From: MFD04580-c1 sp963702995
Lineage (GTDB): Bacteria > Planctomycetota > Phycisphaerae > Tepidisphaerales > Tepidisphaeraceae
Assembly: GCA_963702995.1 (NCBI GenBank)
Contig: OY969783.1
Coordinates: 1,364,001-1,428,000 of the forward strand
Direction of reading: 5' to 3'
Length of the DNA stretch: 64,000 nt
In this document: positions 1 to 8,561 of the stretch, piece by piece
Position numbering within the stretch: position 1 is the stretch's first letter
How the letters are laid out: each line of letters starts with the position of its first letter
Translations under genes and position numbers: made by a program
Notes under the pieces: generated by a model
Databases searched by the model: none
Told to the model about the DNA's origin: nothing
What the model saw: the letters and a program-made list of their open reading frames with translations, nothing else

Positions 1-47
1 TCGGGGGGAACTGGGCCGACTTCTTTCGCCGATCGCTCCCGGCCTGA
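1..47 (+). CDS. Possible C-terminal tail of an upstream gene
   Basis: The frame starting at base 3 is open from the window edge and ends in TGA at 45-47, giving the tail GGNWADFFRRSLPA. Only about 15 residues are visible, so no family can be assigned. The following gene starts 33 bases later on the same strand. The tail could also be a chance open frame. Confidence 0.3.
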   Translation, partial: GGNWADFFRRSLPA

Positions 48-80
48 TTCGACCGTGCCAACGAGCTTGCATCCGTCGCA

Positions 81-587
81 ATGGACATTCGCCCCGCCAC
101 CCTCGAAGACGTCCCGCGGGTCCTGCCGATGGTCGAAAAGATCTGCGCCTATCACCAGGCGTTGGATCCGCTGAAGTACGGCTTTAAGCCAAGCCCCTCG
201 GAGCGGTATCGCGGATGGCTCACGGCGCACGCCGGAGACGATCGAAGCGTCTTCCTGGTCGCCGACGCCTCCGCCAAACCGGGGGAGCCGCCGGTGGCGC
301 CCTCGCGGCTGGCGGCCTTCCTGATCGGCACCGTCGAAAAGGAGATCCCGATCTACACCCTCGCCGAATACGGCTTCATCCACGACCTGTGGGTCGAGGA
401 GGCCTACCGGAACGAAGGTGTCGCGCGGCAGATGGTGACGCTGGCGATCGAACGGTTCCGGGCCATCGGCGTGGCACAGATCCGCCTCGACACGGCCGCC
501 AGGAACGACGTCGCCCGCGCACTGTTCACCACGTGCGGCTTCAGGCCGTCCACGACCGAGATGCTGCTGGAGGTCGGCGCATCGTGA
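81..587 (+). CDS. GNAT-family N-acetyltransferase
   Basis: This 168-residue protein has the size and layout of a single-domain GNAT acetyltransferase, which moves an acetyl group from acetyl-CoA to an amine. The N-terminus (MDIRPATLEDVPRVLPMVEK) is the usual first strand and helix. The central part (FIHDLWVEEAYRNEGVARQM, about residues 98-117) carries the acetyl-CoA pyrophosphate-binding motif, here in the variant form RNEGVARQ, and is followed by the helix and the strand IRLDTAARNDVARALFTTCGF typical of the fold. The substrate cannot be read from the sequence. No strong Shine-Dalgarno precedes the ATG. The gene ends 165 bases before the start chosen for the PfkB kinase, and operon membership is uncertain. 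Confidence 0.85.
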   Translation: MDIRPATLEDVPRVLPMVEKICAYHQALDPLKYGFKPSPSERYRGWLTAHAGDDRSVFLVADASAKPGEPPVAPSRLAAFLIGTVEKEIPIYTLAEYGFIHDLWVEEAYRNEGVARQMVTLAIERFRAIGVAQIRLDTAARNDVARALFTTCGFRPSTTEMLLEVGAS

Positions 588-752
588 ATTGACCGCCGTA
601 TGGACCGCATCGCGGACCGAACGGGCCATGCGGGTTCCCTAGACCGATGCGGCCGCGCAGGAGGCGCCGATGACGCGCCGACCGCCGTGCGGTCCCCACG
701 GGAACCATCCTCAAGGCGAAAACGTGGCCGCACACTTCGAACTTACTGGCTT

Positions 753-1730
753 ATGATCGTCTGCCTCGGCACAACTCCGACCGCTCAACGCACGATGATC
801 TTCAGTCGTGTCGCGCTCGACGCGGTCAACCGAGCGCTGGAAGTCCACGAGCATGCCTCGGGCAAGTCGGTGAACGTCGCACGGGTGAGCCACGTGCTGG
901 GCGCGAAGTCGATCGCGACGGGGTTCCTCGGCGGCGACCGTGGCGAGTTCATTCGGCGCGAACTGACGGACGCCGACATCGCGCATGACTTCGTTTCGGT
1001 CCAGCCGCAAACCCGCCTCTGCACGACCGTGGTTGACCGATCGGCCGAGACGGCCACAGAACTCGTCGAAGAGTCGGCGGCCGTCCCCGATCATGCTTGG
1101 CCCGCCCTCTCGCAGCGACTCCACAACCTGCTTAGCGGCGCCCGGATGCTCGTCCTCTCGGGGTCGCTCCCACCCGGCGCGCCGGTCACGTTCTACCGCG
1201 ACTGCGTCGAGGCGGCCGCCCGTCAAGGCGTCCCGGCCATCATCGATGCCCGGGGCCTGCCGCTGCGGCACGCGATGGGACATGCCGGGCTCACGATCAA
1301 GCTCAATCGGGACGAACTGGCGGCGACACTTGACCGAACCCTGACCGACGATGACGCGCTTCACGACGCGATGGTCGCGTTCGCCCCACCCGGCGGACGC
1401 ATGATCGTGACGCTCGGCGCGTCGGGCGCGGTGGCTTACGAGGCGCTCGGCAACGCCGGCGGCCAGTTCTATCGCATTCGATCCCCAAAGGTGGCGGCAG
1501 TGAGCGCCGTCGGCTCCGGCGACGCCTTCGCGGCGGGCCTCGCCGTCGGCCTTTTGAACGGCAGCACCCTCGGAGAAGCCTGCGCGCTCGGGGCCGCGTG
1601 CGGGGCGGCCAACGCACTGACGCCGTTCTCAGGGCACGTGCGGATCGAAGACGTCGAGAGACTCATCGGCGAAGTAGCGACGGACGTCTGGGGCAACGGC
1701 CCTGCGGCCAAGACGGATCCTCCGACGTAG
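753..1730 (+). CDS. PfkB-family sugar kinase (1-phosphofructokinase / tagatose-6-phosphate kinase type)
   Basis: The protein (325 residues from ATG 753) belongs to the PfkB/ribokinase family, closest in layout to hexose-phosphate kinases such as FruK and LacC. It would phosphorylate a sugar phosphate with ATP in the cytoplasm. The first signature is seen near residues 28-40 (SGKSVNVARVSHVLG), and the second near residue 253 (GSGDAFAAGLAVGL) contains the catalytic-base aspartate and the anion hole. An in-frame ATG lies further upstream at 600, but the extra 51 residues are low-complexity and do not look like family sequence; MIVCLGTTPTAQRTM is the natural first strand. The TAG stop at 1728-1730 lies inside a palindromic repeat. 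The exact substrate is not resolved. Confidence 0.82.
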   Translation: MIVCLGTTPTAQRTMIFSRVALDAVNRALEVHEHASGKSVNVARVSHVLGAKSIATGFLGGDRGEFIRRELTDADIAHDFVSVQPQTRLCTTVVDRSAETATELVEESAAVPDHAWPALSQRLHNLLSGARMLVLSGSLPPGAPVTFYRDCVEAAARQGVPAIIDARGLPLRHAMGHAGLTIKLNRDELAATLDRTLTDDDALHDAMVAFAPPGGRMIVTLGASGAVAYEALGNAGGQFYRIRSPKVAAVSAVGSGDAFAAGLAVGLLNGSTLGEACALGAACGAANALTPFSGHVRIEDVERLIGEVATDVWGNGPAAKTDPPT

Positions 1731-1808
1731 CAGCACACTCCGTGTGCCGTAGCGCGTCTTTGTCAGCGCCGTCGATCGGGTGGACGGCACACGGAGTATG
1801 CGTCCTAC
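1727..1808. repeat. REPIN-like palindromic element, copy 1
   Basis: The element begins GTAGCAGCACACTCCGTG and ends with the inverted complement, ACGGAGTATGCGTCCTAC. Each end can fold into a small hairpin around CACACTCCGTGTG, and the two ends pair with each other around a variable core of about 35 bases. This copy is slightly degenerate. It supplies the stop codon of the PfkB kinase gene. Confidence 0.75.
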
Positions 1809-1845
1809 AACCCCTAGTCGGGAAGGGCCGTCCGATCCGCCCACC

Positions 1846-1928
1846 GTAGCAGGCACACTCCGTGTGCCGTGCCCGCCTTTGAAACCGCCCGCAGCTCGGC
1901 TTAACGGCACACGGAGTGTGCCTGCTAC
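1846..1928. repeat. REPIN-like palindromic element, copy 2
   Basis: This is a well-preserved copy, with left end GTAGCAGGCACACTCCGTGT and right end CACACGGAGTGTGCCTGCTAC shortened by one base here to stay brief. The ends are 25-base inverted repeats. It lies 37 bases after copy 1, between two convergent genes, and its right end contains the stop codon (1925-1927, minus strand) of the aminopeptidase gene. Confidence 0.8.
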
Positions 1929-3297
1929 AAGCCCCGCATCGCCGCTTCCACGGCGGCCGCGTCCACTTCCAGATCCGGCCCCAAACGTCGCAAGCCTTCC
2001 GGCGTCACCACGTAATCATCCTCCAGCCGCACGCCGATCCGCTCGGCGGGGAGGTACAGGCCCGGCTCGATCGTGATCACGCTGCCGGCGGGCAGCGGCG
2101 TGTCGCGCTCGCCGACGTCATGGACATCCATCCCCAGGTGATGCCCGAGGCTGTGCGGCATGAAGCGGTCCATCGTCCGCTCCTCCCCGTCGGCATCGCG
2201 CGAACGCATCGGAGAAGCCTCCAGGAACGACTTGCATCGGGCGTTCATCGTGTCGAGCGAATCCTCACCGAATCGAAACGCCAAGACGGCGTTCCGATGG
2301 GCCGCCAGTACCAGATCGTAAATCTCGCGGCCGCGATCGCCGTAGGCGGGGGCGACGCCGGCCGCCCCCGCCGGGTACGTTCGCGTCAGGTCGCCACAGT
2401 AGTGCCCAACTCGCGCCCCGATATCGACGACCACCATGTCGCCCGCCTCGATCACCGTGTTGTTCTGATCGTAGTGGAGCGTCGTGGCGTTGACCCCAGC
2501 GCCGACGATCGTCGGGAAGGCGGGGATCGCGCCGCGGCTTCGAAACGCGGCGTACACCTGGGCCTCAATCTCAAACTCCCGCAGGCCCGCTCCCCGCGCA
2601 ACGCGGCCCTTGCCGCGCGATGCCCGGCCGCCGTGACCTCGATCGCGGCGCGGAGCCGATCCAGCTCGGCCGCCGACTTGACCGCCCGCAGCCGGGCCAC
2701 GGCCGCCGAGCAGTCCCGGAACTGAACGACCGGGGCCTGCTCGGCCACCCGTTGCATCATTGCGTATTCGCGCGTCCCCCGAGCGTGCTCGCCGTATGGC
2801 GTCAGGGTGTAGACGGTCGCGCAGCGGCGCACCCAGGCGGCCGTCGCCGGCACAAGCCCCGTTGCGGCGACGCATCGGTCGATCCCGGTCGCGGTGGCGG
2901 CCTCGTCACCGGGGCCCAGCTTCGGGCCGGTCCAGGCCTCGGCCGCGGCGTCACGGGGCGGAAGGTAGAGGATGTCCCGCACCTCGGCGGCCGCCCCGCG
3001 CAAGCTGGCGGCCGCGGGGACGTTCTCCGGCAGAAGGACGAGGAACGCCCCCGGAGTCTCGACGCCGGTGAAGTAGTAGAACGAGGCATTCTGCCGGTAG
3101 ACCACGGCGGCGCCGTGCGGCAGGTCATCCTCGGCCGCCCCGCGCAGCAAGATCACACCGTCGGGGCAGGCGGCCCGCAGCGCCTGGCGGCGGGCCTTGA
3201 ACTCATCAGCGGAAAAACCACCAAGCGGTGCCGGGGGGTTCTGAAGGGGTGGTTTCTGACGAGCGGCCGCTTCGGTGTCGGCTGGGGGAATGGTCAT
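1925..3297 (-). CDS. Xaa-Pro aminopeptidase (aminopeptidase P, M24B), interrupted by a frameshift
   Basis: Two overlapping reading frames together make one aminopeptidase P of about 457 residues. This family removes an N-terminal residue ahead of proline using two metal ions. The N-terminal part (from ATG 3297) matches the creatinase-like N domain, with YRQNASFYYFTGVETPGAFL. The C-terminal part has the M24 catalytic domain: VVVDIGARVGHYCGDLTRTYP (metal aspartates), HSLGHHLGMDVHDVG (metal histidine) and ITIEPGLYLP (metal glutamate). The frame changes near 2591-2597, where one extra base in a CCCC run would explain it: the N-terminal frame ends in unrelated residues, and the family sequence GAGLREFEIEAQVYAAFRSRG resumes in the next frame. 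It may be an assembly error. The stop codon falls in a palindromic repeat. Confidence 0.85.
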
Positions 3298-3443
3298 GGC
3301 GACAAAGAATGACGGGCCGCCGGCGACGGATCAATGGCGCGATCGGACGAACGCAATCAACGGGAACAGCCCGCCGACCCGGCGGTATCGCACTCGACTA
3401 GCACTACAGCGCTACCTGCTCAATGGCGCGCGAGGCGAACGTC

Positions 3444-3580
3444 GAAATCCGAAGCACGAAACCCGAAGGAATGAGAAATCGGGAAAGAAAGAAGAAACGA
3501 GATCAAAGCGAATGTACGAACGTATCGGTTCCCGCTTTGGCTATTTTGAATTTCCTTGAGATTTCGTGCTTCGAATTTTC
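3444..3580. repeat. Two-armed intergenic repeat (CCGAAGCACGAAA family)
   Basis: The left arm (3444-3469, GAAATCCGAAGCACGAAAC) and the right arm (3551-3580, GAGATTTCGTGCTTCGAATT) are inverted copies separated by an AT-richer core of about 80 bases. It lies in the gap 3298-3724 between the aminopeptidase and the TadG-like gene. I see no gene in this gap. Related arms recur near 36600, 38075, 49016 and 62707. Confidence 0.6.
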
Positions 3581-3724
3581 TGCCTTGGAAAGGATTTATC
3601 GCCGAATCGGCGCCCGAGTGCTGGATCCTTGCGACGGCGTTGGACGCGATCGGCGGCGGCAACGGCGGCGGGTTCATGAGGCCACCGTATCAGCCGCGGG
3701 TTGCCCCGTCACGCGGCGCGGTCA

Positions 3725-4996
3725 TCATCGCACCGTCGAAATGCCCCCGGCCGTGTTCGACGGCGTCGAAGCGCCGCTGACGGCCGGCAGCGACGTATCC
3801 ACGTGCAACGCGGTCGTTGAGGACGACGAGACCGTCAATTGCGAGCCCACGAGCCGCCCGTAGAACGCCGAGACGTTCGTGATGTTGATCGGCGAGGTCG
3901 GCGCTTGAACGTCGGCGTAGAGGGCGCTCGTATTACTGATGTTCACCCCGGCCGCGGTGACGATATAGACCGCCAGGTTCGCGGGCAGATTGTTGTACGC
4001 CGTGAAAGACCCACCGCTGATCGTGAAGTTCCCGTTCACATAGATCACCACGGGGCCTGAGCATGTGAAGGTGCAGTTCGTCAGGCTGACGCTGCTCAGG
4101 TAATAGGTGCCTGGCGGGACGGTGAACGTAATGCCGTTCTGATTAACGGGGCCGCCGGAGGCGGGCAGGCCGAGCTGCCCGTTGCTGTTGGTGGTCGCAT
4201 AGGTGCCGGCGGCCGGCGTCGGCCAGACAATCGCGGAAGCCGTGGCCTGTCTCGAGCCGTAGTTGAACGTCCCGGTGTTGGTGAGGGTCTGGCCGGCCTG
4301 CATGTAGAGTTTGCTGCTGACGGTGGTCGTCCCGCCATTGGTGATGCCGCCATTGCTCGCCAGCGACCCCAGCGCCCCGGCCGATCCGGCGCTGTATGCG
4401 CCGGATGAAGCGTTATAGCTGTCGGTGGTGACCGTGCCGCTGTTGATGCTGACGCTGCTCATCCCCACCAGGCCGTAGGCGCCGCTGGAGGCGACATATG
4501 CCGTCGCCGTGGCGTTCACATCGCAAGTGGTGATCCCCAGCATTTTGGCGAACAGCAGCGTAACCGGCGTCCCCCGCGCCGCGGTCCGCCGCGCGTGAAC
4601 GCGGATCGCGTTCGCATTGCTCTGCTGGGCGCCGGTCAGCAGCGTGAAGGTGTGGGCGGTCGTATCCCATGTCCCGAAATCGACATCGTTCACCGGGTCC
4701 ATCACCACGGCCGTCCCGTCGGCCGTGTTAAGGCCCGCCCAGGTGACGGCGGCCGTCTGGGTCGCGCTGACGCCCGAGGAAAGCTGCGAGACCGCCCCGC
4801 GCGCCGCCGCGTCGGCCGCCTGCTGAAGCTGAGTCTTAACGAGCTGGACGTGCGCGTAATCGACGGCAAGCGAAGAGAAGCCCAGCAGCGCGACAAGCGT
4901 CACTGTGGTGTAGATCAACACGGTCCCTCTGCGGGCGCCGCGCGTTCGATGTGAAGAAATCACGGCCATTGGCTCGTTCAGACGCACAAACTTCAC
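3725..4996 (-). CDS. TadE/TadG-like Flp pilus-assembly family protein
   Basis: The N-terminal region (RGARRGTVLIYTTVTLVALL, about residues 19-38) followed by FSSLAVDYAHVQLVKTQLQQ and AADAAARGA is the signature of TadE/G-like pilus-assembly proteins: a basic stretch, one membrane segment, then an alanine-rich helix. The rest of the 423 residues is rich in Gly, Ser, Thr and Asn, as in an exported beta-rich domain, with strings such as NGNFTISGGSFTAYNNLPAN. It is probably anchored in the inner membrane with its bulk outside. The longest frame starts at GTG 4996; an ATG at 4969 is an equally possible start, and neither has a clear Shine-Dalgarno. No other tad genes are in the window, so its role is uncertain. 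Confidence 0.7.
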   Translation of the reverse strand: MKFVRLNEPMAVISSHRTRGARRGTVLIYTTVTLVALLGFSSLAVDYAHVQLVKTQLQQAADAAARGAVSQLSSGVSATQTAAVTWAGLNTADGTAVVMDPVNDVDFGTWDTTAHTFTLLTGAQQSNANAIRVHARRTAARGTPVTLLFAKMLGITTCDVNATATAYVASSGAYGLVGMSSVSINSGTVTTDSYNASSGAYSAGSAGALGSLASNGGITNGGTTTVSSKLYMQAGQTLTNTGTFNYGSRQATASAIVWPTPAAGTYATTNSNGQLGLPASGGPVNQNGITFTVPPGTYYLSSVSLTNCTFTCSGPVVIYVNGNFTISGGSFTAYNNLPANLAVYIVTAAGVNISNTSALYADVQAPTSPINITNVSAFYGRLVGSQLTVSSSSTTALHVDTSLPAVSGASTPSNTAGGISTVR

Positions 4997-5172
4997 GCAA
5001 TATTTGGATTACGCCTTAATCCCTTCATCGGGCATCAAGCCCGCGTGGTTATGTGGAATGACCGATATGAGATGAACCTCTCCCAGCGGATCTCCCGCCG
5101 TACGTCCCATACCTGACGCCCGCCAAGTCGCGCAGGCGCCGCATCGCCTTATCGGACCCCCCGGCGGCCGCG

Positions 5173-5195
5173 AACGGGGCAGTCGATGCCCCGTT
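5173..5195. other. Perfect hairpin in the TadG-cas3 intergenic region
   Basis: AACGGGGCA (5173-5181) and TGCCCCGTT (5187-5195) form a perfect 9-bp stem around the loop GTCGA. There is no T-run on either side, so it is not a typical terminator. It lies between two divergent genes. The rest of 4997-5323 shows no convincing gene. Confidence 0.45.
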
Positions 5196-5323
5196 CAGCC
5201 TGAGCTTCTCGAACAAGTGGGCAATACGCCGATCGCGCCGGCGCTTCACGCGTGTCGGTCAAGCGCCGCGCCCAGCCCGCCGCCGGGGCTTTCGTGGCTC
5301 TGCCTTTTTTCGAGCTTTCTGAG

Positions 5324-5351
5324 TTGACTCAAGTGCGGGCGATGTTAGGAT
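5324..5351 (+). promoter_or_regulatory. Predicted sigma-70-like promoter of the cas operon
   Basis: TTGACT at 5324-5329 and TAGGAT at 5346-5351 are spaced by 16 bases and precede the cas genes on the + strand. Transcription starting near 5358 would leave an untranslated leader of about 175 bases before cas3. The match is to the general bacterial consensus. Planctomycete promoters are not well defined, so this is only a prediction. Confidence 0.45.
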
Positions 5352-5532
5352 CCTGCCCGATCACCCCTTGGGGGCAGTGGACGATGACACGGTCGTCCTC
5401 GACATCAAAATCCTTTCGGGCACAAGGCGAGCGATCCTCCTGGAGGGTGCCAACGTCCCGCCCCCGATCGACCCGGCCCGCGGCCGGGGACGCAGCGCGA
5501 CAGGTGACGGTGCGAGCAAAAAGAGGGGAATC

Positions 5533-7884
5533 ATGAACACCGGCAACCCAGCTTATGCTCACACGCTTCCCGGCCAACTACGATCTGAATGGGAGTTGCT
5601 CGATGACCACGCCCGGAAAGTCGCCTCCCTCACCCGAACCTTCGCCGCCGCCTTCGGCGCGGCGCAATGGGGCGAGCAACTCGGCCACTGGCACGACCTT
5701 GGGAAATGGTCGGACGCGTTCCAGGCCTACATCTCTCCCTCCGAAGACCCGAACGCAGCGGAAAACGAGCATTCCCCCGGACGCGTCGATCACTCGACAT
5801 TCGGAGCCCGCCATGCGGCTCGGTCGTTGCCCGGGATGGCAGGGCAACTTCTGGCGTTCTGCATCGCTGGCCACCACGCCGGCCTCCCGGACGCGACTAC
5901 GACCGAAGCCGAACGCGCCCGATCAACACTCGCGCACCGGCTGAACGAACTCGCGTATTCGATCCCGCCCGTGACACTGCCGCCCGACTTTCCGGCGCCG
6001 TCGGCTAAACTCTCGTTTCCTTTCATCCAGCAACTTCGTCAGGACGAAGCAGGCTTCGCGGCCGCATTCTTCACGCGCATGCTCTTCTCCGCGCTGATCG
6101 ACGCCGACCGCACCGCCACCGAGGCCTTCTGCGACAAGGCCCAGGCCGCCGAACGTGATAGGGCAAAGCCAACCCTTGATGACCTTCGACCAGCATTAGA
6201 CGTCTTTCTGCAACGTGTCCAGGCCGACGCCCCGCCGTCAAAGGTGAATGAGGTCCGCGCTCGCGTCCTGGCGGCATGCCTCCGGAAGGCGGACCTCACG
6301 CCTGGGTTCTTTTCCCTCAACGTTCCCACGGGCGGTGGAAAGACGTTCGCGTCGCTCGCATTCGCGCTTCACCACGCGCACCGCGGCGGCGACCGCGGGC
6401 TGCGGCGGATCGTCGTCGCGATACCGTTCACCAGCATCATCGAGCAAACCGCCGACGCCTACCGAAAGGCGCTCGGGCCGCTCGCCGAGCGCGGGCTCAT
6501 CGAGCACCACAGCAATCTCGACCCCAAGCGGGATACCCGCGCCAACAAGCTGGCGGCGGAAAACTGGGATGCGCCGCTGATCGTGACAACCAATGTCCAG
6601 CTCTACGAAAGCCTTTTCGCTTCCGAAACCTCACCGTGCCGCAAGCTGCACCGACTCGCCGGCAGCGTCATCATCCTCGATGAGGCGCAGACCATGCCCG
6701 TCGATCTCCTCGCTCCCACCCTGGCTGCCTTGCGAGAACTTGTTGCGCGCTACGGGTGCACTGTCGTCCTTTGCACCGCCACTCAGCCTGCGCTCGAGCA
6801 CCGACCCGGAGAGTTTGACATCGGGCTGACAGACGTTCGCCCGATCATCGAAGACGTGCGGACCCTTCACGCGGAACTGACGCGGGTGCAAGTTGAACGC
6901 CTCGGCCTCTTGAATGATGAGCAGCTCATTGGCCGCCTCGCCGAGGAAACGGCCGTGCTCTGCATCGTCAACACGCGTCCTCACGCGTCAAAGCTGTACG
7001 ACGCGCTCGTCTCGCGGTGCGGATCCGCAGAGGGATGCTTCCACCTCAGCACGTTCATGTGTGCCGAACATCGTCGCGACACATTGCGGCGCGTACGCCG
7101 ACTCCTGCGCCGCAATGGGTTGGCCGCGAAACGCGGGCTTCCGCCTCGGCCGTGCCGGCTTATCAGCACCCAGTTGATCGAAGCGGGCGTCGATGTGGAT
7201 TTCCCAGCGGTTTACCGAGCTCCCGCGGGGTTCGACTCCATCGCTCAAGCGGCCGGACGGTGCAACCGGGAGGGAAAGCTGATTGGCCCGAATGGTGAGC
7301 CGGTTCTCGGCCGCGTCTATCAGTTCGACACCGAAACGCCTCCGCCTCCAGGAATGCTGCGGCAGACCGCCGAGAAGGCGAGGGAGTTGTTCAACGCCCA
7401 CCCCAACCCGCTCGCGCCACCTGCCGTGGAGGCGTACTTTCGGCTCTTCTACTGGTCCCGCCAACACGAATGGGACAAGCACAACGTCATGGCATGTTTC
7501 GGCCTCTCAAAAGGGCCCAAGCTGCCGCCATTTATGTTCCGACAGGCGGCCGACGCCTATCAGATCATCCGCGAGGAGCAAACGCCGGTGCTGGTCCCGT
7601 ACAACGCAAAGGCGAAGCTGATCCGCAGGCGACTCGTTCAGGGGCGCGACATTGACTTCTCAACGCTTCGGGAAGCGCAGCGCTACACCATCAGCCTCCG
7701 CGGCAAGCGGAAGGACTCCGGCTCCATCGAGCCAGGCAGCCCGCTGGCCCGACTTGTGGAAGCCGGCGTTATTGAGGATCACCCGTCCGGCCTGTTTATT
7801 CTGCAGAACGATGCCGCGTACACGGCGGAAAAGGGTCTGTCGTTCGGTGCGTCGGGTTTTGACCCCGAACCGTTCATCGCTTAG
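5533..7884 (+). CDS. cas3: CRISPR-associated helicase/nuclease Cas3 (subtype I-C)
   Basis: Cas3 is the effector nuclease-helicase that Cascade recruits to degrade invading DNA. This 783-residue protein has the HD nuclease domain first (HWHDLGKWSDAF near residue 54, and the HHAG motif further on) and then the superfamily 2 helicase. The helicase has Walker A VPTGGGKTF near residue 264, the DEAQ box ILDEAQTMP near 382, LCTATQP, and motif VI QAAGRCNREG near 573. The start ATG 5533 is chosen because AAGAGGGGA lies just upstream; the frame is open for 55 more codons but without family sequence. It is the first gene of the operon, with cas5c following after 11 bases. All key helicase residues appear present, so it should be active. 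Confidence 0.95.
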   Translation: MNTGNPAYAHTLPGQLRSEWELLDDHARKVASLTRTFAAAFGAAQWGEQLGHWHDLGKWSDAFQAYISPSEDPNAAENEHSPGRVDHSTFGARHAARSLPGMAGQLLAFCIAGHHAGLPDATTTEAERARSTLAHRLNELAYSIPPVTLPPDFPAPSAKLSFPFIQQLRQDEAGFAAAFFTRMLFSALIDADRTATEAFCDKAQAAERDRAKPTLDDLRPALDVFLQRVQADAPPSKVNEVRARVLAACLRKADLTPGFFSLNVPTGGGKTFASLAFALHHAHRGGDRGLRRIVVAIPFTSIIEQTADAYRKALGPLAERGLIEHHSNLDPKRDTRANKLAAENWDAPLIVTTNVQLYESLFASETSPCRKLHRLAGSVIILDEAQTMPVDLLAPTLAALRELVARYGCTVVLCTATQPALEHRPGEFDIGLTDVRPIIEDVRTLHAELTRVQVERLGLLNDEQLIGRLAEETAVLCIVNTRPHASKLYDALVSRCGSAEGCFHLSTFMCAEHRRDTLRRVRRLLRRNGLAAKRGLPPRPCRLISTQLIEAGVDVDFPAVYRAPAGFDSIAQAAGRCNREGKLIGPNGEPVLGRVYQFDTETPPPPGMLRQTAEKARELFNAHPNPLAPPAVEAYFRLFYWSRQHEWDKHNVMACFGLSKGPKLPPFMFRQAADAYQIIREEQTPVLVPYNAKAKLIRRRLVQGRDIDFSTLREAQRYTISLRGKRKDSGSIEPGSPLARLVEAGVIEDHPSGLFILQNDAAYTAEKGLSFGASGFDPEPFIA

Positions 7885-7895
7885 GAGGCTCAGAC

Positions 7896-8561
7896 ATGGC
7901 ATACGGCGTGAGAGTGCACTGTTGGGGCGACTTCGCTCTGTTTACTCGACCGGAAATGAAGGTCGAGCGGGTCAGCTACGACGTTATCACCCCGTCGGCG
8001 GCGCGGGGCGTGATCGAGGCGATCTATTGGAAGCCGGAGATTCGCTGGGCGATAGATCGCATCCATGTCCTGCGCCCCATTCGCTTCACCTCGCAGCGCC
8101 GCAATGAGGTCGGGTCCAAAATCCCCGCCGGCGCGGCGGCCAAGGCGATGAAGGACGGTCGCGGCAACCTCGGCATGTACATTGAAGACGAGCGCCAGCA
8201 GCGGGCGTCGCTCCTTCTAAGGGACGTTGCCTATGTCATTGACGCCCATTTCGAACTCGTCGGCGGCGAGCCAAACGTCGCCAAGCACCTCGACAGCTTC
8301 AACCGCCGCGCCCGCGACGGACAGTGCTTTACCCGGCCCTACTTCGGCACGCGCGAATGTGCGGCCGACTTCGCCCTGGTGGAAACCGACCTGGAAATGC
8401 CGCCGAGCCAGTTGCCGCCCGACCAGCGTGACCGCGACCTCGGCTGGATGCTGCATGACATCGACTTCACGAACGACCGCCAGCCCCGTTTCTACCACGC
8501 GGTCATGCGGGGCGGCGTGATCGAAGTCCCCCCGTTCGATAGCCAGGAGGTGCGAGGGTGA
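7896..8561 (+). CDS. cas5c: Cas5c (Cas5d), I-C Cascade subunit and pre-crRNA endoribonuclease
   Basis: The 221-residue protein starts MAYGVRVHCWGDFALFTRPE, the typical Cas5 first strand, followed by VERVSYDVITPSAARGVIEA, which is highly conserved in the I-C form. In subtype I-C, Cas5 replaces Cas6: it cuts the repeat RNA below its stem and stays bound to the 5' handle of the crRNA. This agrees with the absence of a cas6 gene here and with a repeat whose last 11 bases (TGGATTGAAAC) would form the handle. AGGAGG lies at good distance before the ATG. The last bases overlap the GTG start of cas8c by four, so translation is probably coupled. Confidence 0.93.
   Translation: MAYGVRVHCWGDFALFTRPEMKVERVSYDVITPSAARGVIEAIYWKPEIRWAIDRIHVLRPIRFTSQRRNEVGSKIPAGAAAKAMKDGRGNLGMYIEDERQQRASLLLRDVAYVIDAHFELVGGEPNVAKHLDSFNRRARDGQCFTRPYFGTRECAADFALVETDLEMPPSQLPPDQRDRDLGWMLHDIDFTNDRQPRFYHAVMRGGVIEVPPFDSQEVRG

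Noticed and set aside
5049..5249. A short minus-strand frame upstream of the TadG-like gene
   Set aside because: It has no ribosome-binding site or family, and it includes the hairpin at 5173-5195.
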